A DNA stretch of 30,134 nucleotides from positions 1 through 30,134 of the forward strand of contig PLXC01000151.1 in NCBI GenBank assembly GCA_003151275.1, written 5' to 3'. The DNA comes from Candidatus Melainabacteria bacterium (GTDB lineage: Bacteria; Cyanobacteriota; Vampirovibrionia; Obscuribacterales; Obscuribacteraceae). Position numbers and translations under genes: made by a program. Shown in pieces: positions 24,358 to 30,134 of the stretch; the first letter of the stretch is position 1, and every line of letters begins with the position of its first letter. The notes under the pieces are model-generated. The model was given only the letters and a program-made list of their open reading frames with translations. It was not told the origin of the DNA and made no database searches.

Positions 24358-25854
24358 TCACATTGAGGAAAAGTTAGAGCCATCGCTGCTAGTAGTTGCG
24401 CTTGCAGCCCAATAAGGGACGTACTTCGAAAGCTTTCTTGATGTGCTTGAAGGATCGTGGGCTTGGATCAGCCCGACATCAGCTGTGTCCCGCATGATGC
24501 GCGATGCAATAGCTGCATTTTGAGGATCGATTCCAAATCTTATGCGTAACGTTGCATTGGACATCTCTTGATTCGATACGTAACAAAGACATGCGTGCTG
24601 ATAGCAGGCGCGAATTTTGTCGTCTCTACTCATGTCCTTAAGCGGTCGATATCCGAACAAAATAGCCTTCGTATGATTTTCCGTGACTAAAAATTCCGGA
24701 GCAGGGAGTTGAAAAAGTTCGACAGAAAAAATCACTTTATCGATTCCGCTTCCGCGTTCTTCGCACATGTTCAGTCTACGCATTAATGAGGCTAGGGCTT
24801 CGTTGCGAGATTGAGGAGGCTCGTCTATAAACCGCAAGGTGTTTATTAGCGGCACACCAGGATTTGTGATTTCGATTCTGTCAGCAAAAATCTCCACTAG
24901 CGAACCATTCCCCCGGGAATGCAGGTCTTGATGGATTAGAGCATTCGCGACTAATTCTCGAATTGCTAACTCTGGGTACATCTTCTCCTCTTTTCGGAGT
25001 GCCTGACCTATGAGTTCGTTCGTTGGAAGTTGGTCGTTTATATAAGAGAGCATGGAAGCGAAGCCAGCAGCATAGCCCTTTTCGACCACCCGCTCTTTCA
25101 TTGTGTGGACTTTATTTGTGCCCTTGTAAATAATGACACGTATTGCTTTCCGTTCTAGCGAAGGAAATTTTGAAAGACTTTTTGCAAAGAGAAGCGCACC
25201 CAGAGAGGTTATTTCGTATTTGCCGTTTGTCTCAGAGACCAAACGTTCCTTCTTAAGGCGGTCGATTATGACAACTTTGTCTGGTAGTGGTTGCTGAACC
25301 AATTCAAAGTAAGCCGGGTAGTCGAGCAGCTCCAGCACCTCATCGCCTGTTATTCGATCGCTGGCAATTTGTTCCTCATAAGATTGGCGGGCGCATAACA
25401 ACCACAGCTGCTTTTCCTTTTCAGGATATTTGTCGAGCCGCGTTTTACAACCGCCCAATCTGACGTAAGCAAAACTTTTCCAGCGCACGGGCATGTGCGT
25501 AACGGCTCGGATGCAGAGCGTGACCAACCGGCAGCCCTGGTAAACAAATTCATAAAACTTGCATTCAGGCTTCGGTCCCAGGTGTTGCGCCAACCACATC
25601 TCTAGCGGTTGAGAACCGATCTTGATTGAGGATGGCTGCATTTTGGTTCCTACAACATTTTTTGTTTGGTCTTCGATACCCCAAACTAGGTAGGCGTGCG
25701 CTTTGTCATTAAGCAGGGCCCCATTTGAAAGGGCAGAAATGTATTCTCCGATTTCCTCTGGGTCGCTGTTGTTATGCTTAAACTCGAACCACTCACTTTC
25801 GACGGGGAGTGTTCGGAGTTCGTCGACAATAGACGAAAGTTCTTGTTGTTGCAT
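24358..25854 (-). CDS. AlbA_2 (Schlafen-type) / ATP-binding transcriptional-regulator-like protein
   Basis: A 498-aa product of the family often annotated as putative DNA-binding/ATP-dependent helicase RecG-related. The N-terminal AlbA_2 domain runs from VESEWFEFKHNN through GEYISALSNGALLNDKAHAYLVWGIEDQT (~18-125). The middle has a winged-helix-like segment (RLKKERLVSETNGKYEITSLGALLFA). A HATPase_c_4-type domain carries REYPELAIRELVANALIHQDL-like residues (PELAIRELVANALIHQD), then IEITNPG and EERGSGIDK. A further C-terminal winged helix may follow. Such proteins are frequent in genomic islands as regulators or defence components. The ATG at 25854 has AAGG 10 nt upstream; a TTG at 25890 is an alternative. 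Repeated ATCAAATA boxes lie just upstream. Confidence 0.8.
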   Translation of the reverse strand: MQQQELSSIVDELRTLPVESEWFEFKHNNSDPEEIGEYISALSNGALLNDKAHAYLVWGIEDQTKNVVGTKMQPSSIKIGSQPLEMWLAQHLGPKPECKFYEFVYQGCRLVTLCIRAVTHMPVRWKSFAYVRLGGCKTRLDKYPEKEKQLWLLCARQSYEEQIASDRITGDEVLELLDYPAYFELVQQPLPDKVVIIDRLKKERLVSETNGKYEITSLGALLFAKSLSKFPSLERKAIRVIIYKGTNKVHTMKERVVEKGYAAGFASMLSYINDQLPTNELIGQALRKEEKMYPELAIRELVANALIHQDLHSRGNGSLVEIFADRIEITNPGVPLINTLRFIDEPPQSRNEALASLMRRLNMCEERGSGIDKVIFSVELFQLPAPEFLVTENHTKAILFGYRPLKDMSRDDKIRACYQHACLCYVSNQEMSNATLRIRFGIDPQNAAIASRIMRDTADVGLIQAHDPSSTSRKLSKYVPYWAASATTSSDGSNFSSM

Positions 25855-25911
25855 TCGGTAGGACCTTACGGTAGTCTTGATTACGTCCAAAATTCGGATT
25901 CGACCCTATCT

Positions 25912-26088
25912 ATCAAATAGCCATCAAATATACGAATGCCGATCTGGTGGGCTTTTACAGCACTTTGATTTAGCTGGCTGGCTAAATTATCAAACAAACA
26001 TCGATCAAATAACGATCAAATAACGAAACGCCCTAGATCTGGGCTTGGAGTTAGAAAGGATGTCATAAAATGTGTTAACGATCAAATA
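25912..26088. repeat. ATCAAATA repeat cluster upstream of the AlbA_2 gene
   Basis: Five copies of ATCAAATA at 25912, 25923, 26004, 26015 and 26081 (start positions). The first two pairs are each 11 bp apart; the last three copies are preceded by CG. The phased layout upstream of a DNA-binding protein gene suggests an operator, or iterons. The rest of 25891-26106 shows no gene. Confidence 0.6.
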
Positions 26089-26106
26089 GAAGTTATGGCG
26101 CTACTA

Positions 26107-26505
26107 TTACCCATCGTTAGCAGTCAGGTTCTTCATGAGTTCTTGCTGCATGAGCAGGTGCGGTCGGATTCGCCATGAACTCCTGGTCGATATTCGCGAC
26201 GCGATGGGTCGCAGCCTGCGCAACAAGCTGATCGCCGGTGCCTTGAAGCGCTTGGACAGCTGCAGGATTTGGCTGCAGTCGTTTCACCAGGTCTGCAGCT
26301 GCATCATCTGCGGTGGCGAATATTGAGGAGGTGCTTGAGGCACAGGAGGATTTGGAGCCCTTTGAGCTGGTCCCATCGGAAAGACTTGCGGCATAGTCAC
26401 GTCTTAAGCGACCTGCGGCACTCCAGGACCCGGACGTGTGTAGGCAACCGGTAGTCGGCGGTGGAGGCGCGATGAAACCGTAAGGATTCTGAGGAGTGTC
26501 TACCG
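26107..26505 (-). pseudogene. Degraded Pro-rich gene, several frameshifts (possible phage relic)
   Basis: Protein-like sequence continues only by changing frame several times. Successive pieces are TPQNPYGFIAPPPPTTG, then VAYTRPGPGVPQVA-stop, MPQVFPMGPAQRAPNPPVPQ, VKRLQPNPAAVQALQGTGDQ and DQEFMANPTAP, then MQQELMKNLTANDG-stop in a third frame (TAA at 26107-26109). The start cannot be fixed. It directly follows the other frameshifted gene on the same strand. Decay or homopolymer-type sequencing error could both explain it. Confidence 0.55.
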
Positions 26506-26509
26506 AATG

Positions 26510-27346
26510 TTAGAAGTTAAATGCGCCCATGTTCATGAAGCTGCTCGGATTGAATGGAGTACTGCTGTAGCCGCCATTTCCGCTTGAACCGCTACCCAAA
26601 CATCCACTGACCAAGCCCGCTTCCGAATTGACCAATGGGATTTCCAAACATACTATTTAGTCCGAAGAGGGAGCCTATACCGCCTCCCAGCAAATTACCC
26701 ATCGATTGAGATCTCTGTGCGTTGTAGGCGTTGGTGGCACCCAGCTGATTTTGCATCAAACCGCCGATTTGCTGTCCAGCACCCAGGTCGAACTGGTTCA
26801 GCCCAGCCAGCTGGTTAGCATTGATCTGGTTAGTCGAATTCTGCATATTGGCACTCAGGTTATTCTGAGTGACCGGCAACTGAACGGAAGTGCCGAAATA
26901 GTTATTCCGCTCGTTGAGCATGTTGTTCAGCTGGTCATCGTAGTATTGCTGACCAGAGAAGAACGCCTGGTTCGCACCTTGGGCCGCGAGAGAGCCGAGC
27001 ATGGTAGACCCGAACGTCGAGCTCGAATCGCCCATGTTTCCGCCCATGAATTTGTGCAGCGCGGCCGATTGCAGCTGCGGAGCAATTGCCTGGTTATAGT
27101 ATTGGTTCTGAGCCGTCTGGGCTGCATTGCTCGTAAAGAGCGATTGCTCGAATTCATCTGCATAAACGACGGGAGCATACTGTCCACTGCACTCGCCTGC
27201 TGCATAATCTGCTGCGGGCTGTAGACCGTCGGCGATGTCACTGCCATTCCCGGAGGCAAGCTCGTTTTCGGCTGCAGGTAGCCCATCATCTGCTGAGACA
27301 TTGCAGGATTGTACGATGGTGCCTTCGATCCCTTTCCTCCGGCCAT
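26510..27346 (-). pseudogene. Frameshifted Asn/Gln/Gly-rich gene, possible phage virion protein
   Basis: A strong site (GGAAGGAG, 8 nt) precedes the ATG at 27346 and the product starts MAGGKGSKAPSYNPAMSQQM. Near 27160 the frame breaks after SMLPSFMQMN. The sense continues one frame over as FEQSLFTSNAAQTAQNQYYN through AQGANQAFFSGQQYYDDQLN to GQFGSGLG. A second break near 26595 leads to GSGSSGNGGYSSTPFNPSSF and a TAA at 26510-26512. The Asn/Gln/Gly-rich, repetitive helical composition recalls podovirus-type internal or tail-associated proteins. That assignment rests on style only. Confidence 0.55.
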
Positions 27347-27444
27347 GCGTTGGCTCCTTCCTGTGTGGTCTGCAAGAGGACGTTAACAGGAGATGAACCA
27401 AATGTGCCGTTATCGTTGAGAATTAATGATACTGCATGCGGTGG

Positions 27445-28833
27445 CTATGTTTTCGAACGCTTTGGATAGAGAGGCTCGCTCGGACTGTTTACCTTGGAAT
27501 AATTGCTATAGTCCCCTTGCCATCCGATTAAGCCCAATGCTAGCCTGTGGAACAAGGTCAAACAAATCATCCAATCATTTATGCGAACACTAAAACTTGG
27601 CCTCTTAGTTTTGCGATGCGCTGATTGGTTTCTCATTCGACTCCAAGCACCTGTCTGCATTTTGGTGATTTTCAGACCCAGTACTTCACCTGCAGCTACA
27701 AGCGTTTCCCGTGCGTTTGAGAATCTCAGGCCCGTTATGGATCCATAAAATCGCTTGTGCGGAAGCTTTCTGAAGTCGAGAGAACATTGATCCAAAACGC
27801 GCAATATCGCCACTTTTGCTTGCTCAAATTCTAAAGTTTCCTTTGTCTTTAACGCATGGTGGTTAGGCTTATTAGCAATTGCCCAATCGGAAACTATAAA
27901 ACCAGCGAGGAGCTCTATTGCAACGCCCAGGCACAGTTCTCGCGTCTCCCAGCTGCCGAATTCGGCATCCCAGAAATAGCGTAAATACCAAGAAAGCGGT
28001 TCGTTCTCTGGGTCTAAGAAAAAGGTTGTGGCAAGTTGTACAAATTTGGAGTCTGACTGTTCGAAGGAAGCATTACGCACTAGCGGTAACGATTCTTTGT
28101 GCCGAAGGCGCGTCTTGTTATGGCATTTGAGCTTTACTATTTCTATTCCAGTGGTTTCAAAAAAGGAACTTAAAACCTCAATATGCTTTCCGAGGCGCAA
28201 GCTTATTGCTTTAACGGCGCTTTTTAGAACTCCTTCCAGAGTGGAAGCCGATGTGTTCTTAGCTCTATGAATCGAGATTGTTGAACCTACCTCATTACCT
28301 TTGAGCACCTGAATTTCGGATCTATCGACGATCCATTCAAGAACATCGACACTGGCGCTTTTACCTACGAGCTGGTCTTTCCGGCGACGTTCTATGTGGG
28401 TCGCGCCTTCCCAGATAGATTCGTCGATATAATCGAGAATTGCCTCAATACGCGGCTTGTAACTATATTTTTTACCCGCAGTTCGACGAGTAAATGTTAC
28501 GGTGCGAGGGTAAATCTTGAATTCATGATCATAGCCAGTAGGCTTGAACTCCAATCCGGTGACTATTGCAGTTTCTGCTTCCACCAACCATCTGTTTTCC
28601 CAACGACCTGTGAAATAACAAGTCATTGATTTTGGGATAGTCCTACCTTTAGGAGAGTTCAAACGCTTGAGCAAAGCTCCGTAAACGTGTAGAACATATT
28701 CGCCATCGGTATCCAAATAGAGGCGTGCATAACCTTGCGAAATAGTAATTTCGCCTTGTTTCAACACAGCGTCAAAAATAGGGATGTCTATTGTGCGCTT
28801 GTTAAAAACGTCAATAAGTTCAGCAGGCGTCAT
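27445..28833 (-). CDS. HEPN-domain protein, possible abortive-infection (ApeA-like) effector
   Basis: A 462-aa product. The N-terminal ~150 residues look beta-rich (GYARLYLDTDGEYVLHVYGAL, KSMTCYFTGRWENRWLVEAET). The C-terminal part is helical and carries RNQSAH at ~401-406, a match to the RNxxxH motif of HEPN RNases, preceded by a long helical region (ETRELCLGVAIELLAGF). A beta-rich N-terminus with a C-terminal HEPN domain is the architecture of ApeA-type anti-phage proteins, in which phage sensing triggers RNA cleavage. The motif is seen; the defence role is inference. The ribosome site is weak. It stands alone, next to the phage-like relics. Confidence 0.6.
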   Translation of the reverse strand: MTPAELIDVFNKRTIDIPIFDAVLKQGEITISQGYARLYLDTDGEYVLHVYGALLKRLNSPKGRTIPKSMTCYFTGRWENRWLVEAETAIVTGLEFKPTGYDHEFKIYPRTVTFTRRTAGKKYSYKPRIEAILDYIDESIWEGATHIERRRKDQLVGKSASVDVLEWIVDRSEIQVLKGNEVGSTISIHRAKNTSASTLEGVLKSAVKAISLRLGKHIEVLSSFFETTGIEIVKLKCHNKTRLRHKESLPLVRNASFEQSDSKFVQLATTFFLDPENEPLSWYLRYFWDAEFGSWETRELCLGVAIELLAGFIVSDWAIANKPNHHALKTKETLEFEQAKVAILRVLDQCSLDFRKLPHKRFYGSITGLRFSNARETLVAAGEVLGLKITKMQTGAWSRMRNQSAHRKTKRPSFSVRINDWMICLTLFHRLALGLIGWQGDYSNYSKVNSPSEPLYPKRSKT

Positions 28834-28918
28834 TAGCGGTCCAAGAGCTAACTAGCTCGAGTTTAAATTGGAAGGAGCAAGCAAAAGAGCTCCCCCATTC
28901 TGGTGTCAAGGAATAGTG

Positions 28919-29125
28919 TCATTTCTGAAGGTCCGCTGCGACATCTTCCACCGTGCCGTCGACTGTTTTGGTAGCACCGTTACTCAGCCCGATAGTGCAC
29001 TGCTTGTATTGCGGGTCGCCCATCTGTTCTACGAAAGATACTGAGTCTGGATTGATATAAATGTAATCGGTCTTCATTTCCTTGTCAGTGTAGTAGCTCT
29101 TCCCGAATTTCTTTAGTCGTGCCAT
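28919..29125 (-). CDS. Small hypothetical protein (68 aa)
   Basis: The ATG at 29125 has GAGGG 7 nt upstream, preferred over the longer frame from 29155. The product (MARLKKFGKSYYTDKEMKTD) continues YIYINPDSVSFVEQM and CTIGLSNGATKTVDGTVEDV. The layout of an INPD strand, then glycine-containing strand LSNG, then VEDVAADL helix faintly resembles FlbD-like small proteins. I would not assign a function. Confidence 0.6.
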   Translation of the reverse strand: MARLKKFGKSYYTDKEMKTDYIYINPDSVSFVEQMGDPQYKQCTIGLSNGATKTVDGTVEDVAADLQK

Positions 29126-29422
29126 GCTGATTCCCTCGAATGTGTATTTGTACATTTACTTACCCATGGTTGGATGTAGAATCGCTGCTGTTTACAACTA
29201 GCAGGAGATCAATCACCTGAAATAGAGCGGAGTTCTATCATTTAAGGACTGAGCTCTGGGTTAAAAGGTTGTGATACTAAATACGGTATCAGACTAATAG
29301 AAAATTTGTGATCTGCACAGAGGGGGGTGATGGTGGGGGTCCTAGCCAGCCAAGAGAGGGGTCCCCTCCCCTCAATCGAAAACCCGCCTGAAATAACTCA
29401 GGCGGGTCCGATGGTTAAGATT
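29126..29422. other. Intergenic region with G-rich tract and terminator
   Basis: No gene seen. It holds a G-rich tract (29322-29340), a small GGGGTCCCC palindrome near 29358-29366, and the terminator at 29379-29406. Confidence 0.4.
29379..29406 (-). terminator. Intrinsic terminator of the truncated integrase
   Basis: Perfect 9-bp stem: TCAGGCGGG (29398-29406) and CCCGCCTGA (29383-29391) around a 6-nt loop. On the minus strand it is followed by TTTT. It starts 17 nt past the stop of the integrase fragment. Confidence 0.85.
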
Positions 29423-29905
29423 TTAAACCGCGCGCACGAAGCCGCTCCCAACTAAGCGGAGAGGATTCAACCTACGAGGCATCGCATGTTCCACTGGTGA
29501 GGCAACGACTGACTCAGTGGATGCCATCATCTCCTGCCCCTTCTGAAGAGCAGCGCGAATAGGATCGATCTGCAGATTGACGTAACGCTCTGTCATGAGT
29601 GTGGATGAATGGCCCAAAGCTTTCTGAATAGTGGCAGATGCACCAGACAAAGCCATCCACGAGGCTGCGGTATGCCTTAAATCATGTAGATGCAGATTGC
29701 TCAGCCCTGTTCTCTCCAGGAGTTTGTTCCATGCATGATATGGGCTAACCAAGTGTTGTTTACTGCCACATTTGTGAGTGGGGGAAACATAAGAAGACTC
29801 ACTTGCATCGAAGGAATAGTCACTGAAGGCGACACATGAACGTCCCGCCCATCGTTTTTTGAGTATCGACATAACGATCTCTGGCGGCGGCGTAACAGCT
29901 GCCAA
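29423..29905 (-). pseudogene. Truncated tyrosine integrase (C-terminal catalytic part only)
   Basis: About 160 codons encode the end of a phage-type tyrosine recombinase: LHDLRHTAASWMALSGASATIQKALGHSS supplies the HxLR and second His, and MTERYVNL the nucleophilic Tyr. The N-terminal arm-binding and core-binding domains and the first catalytic Arg are missing. Upstream DNA to the window end has stops in this frame, although pieces such as LTLAMADHRVN hint at decayed coding sequence. It is unlike the intact integrase at 22807-24039 and so marks a second, lost element. Its terminator survives. Confidence 0.8.
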
Positions 29906-30134
29906 CCAATGAGTTTATTCACACGATGATCTGCCATCGCCAAAGTGAGACAGCGCGGGTCACATCGATGAATGCCGCAGCCAGACTTGCTAGTGTTGAT
30001 AGCCTGGTAATGTTAGACCGCTGCCAAGGGGCGCGAGCGGCGCTATTAATATAGGTATCGATGGTCCTTATTTATGTAATTCGCAAGATTGCAAAAATGC
30101 CGTGAAGCTTTGCCCCGGTATTGTTTGACCCTGG
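29906..30134. other. Window end, no intact gene
   Basis: Possibly the decayed 5' part of the integrase fragment. No open frame, RNA or repeat is supported. Confidence 0.4.

Noticed and set aside
26706..27224. 172-aa + strand frame
   Set aside because: Antisense of the frameshifted Asn/Gln-rich gene; the minus strand has the ribosome site and coherent composition.
1..30134. CRISPR arrays
   Set aside because: No regularly spaced 20-40-bp repeats with unique spacers were found; the short repeats seen are iteron- or operator-like.

Overview
The window reads as a bacterial chromosome segment starting at the replication-initiation locus. It opens with dnaA and dnaN, separated by a repeat-rich gap that is a candidate oriC. 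An S-layer-homology (SLH) envelope protein follows. Moderate GC, the SLH protein, TPR proteins of the kinesin-light-chain-like type and several orphan secreted proteins suggest a non-photosynthetic cyanobacterial relative (Melainabacteria/Vampirovibrionia, perhaps Obscuribacterales). That placement is inference from protein style only; no rRNA is present.

Layout. 1-5835: dnaA, putative oriC, dnaN and the SLH protein, all on +. 5836-6243: convergent gap with two copies of a ~94-bp hairpin repeat, each shaped like a minus-strand terminator. 6244-11487: a four-gene minus-strand cluster of exported or membrane-anchored proteins. It holds a 164-aa secreted protein, a 731-aa TadE/TadG-like membrane protein, and two paralogous secreted proteins of 444 and 343 aa. 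An 86-residue C-terminal domain is shared by the 164- and 444-aa proteins. 11796-13661: an SRPBCC/AHSA1-like protein and a TPR membrane protein, convergent. 14101-14175: tRNA-Asp(GTC).

14134-24271: an integrated element with a 10,093-bp repeat-to-repeat period. It is bounded by a 45-bp direct repeat consisting of the 3' part of tRNA-Asp, with matching tandem 11-bp-phased putative integrase arm sites just inside both ends. Eight minus-strand genes run leftward from the right end: tyrosine integrase, unknown 246 aa, AlpA/Xis-like HTH protein, replication ATPase, iteron cluster (putative origin), archaeo-eukaryotic-type primase, unknown 144 aa, unknown 74 aa, and a small-terminase-like DNA-binding protein. 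At the left end two + genes look like cargo: a zinc-ribbon/TM protein and a dGTPase-family gene with one in-frame TGA. With no capsid, tail or large terminase genes visible, this layout resembles a phage satellite or replicating integrative element more than a complete prophage.

24272-30134: further accessory DNA. It contains an AlbA_2 (Schlafen-type)/ATPase protein with repeated ATCAAATA boxes upstream, two frameshifted genes that may be phage virion relics, a 462-aa protein with a C-terminal HEPN-type RNxxxH motif (possible abortive-infection protein), a small unknown gene, and a truncated second tyrosine integrase followed by a clear terminator. The DNA right of tRNA-Asp therefore looks like a hotspot that has received several mobile or defence-type insertions.
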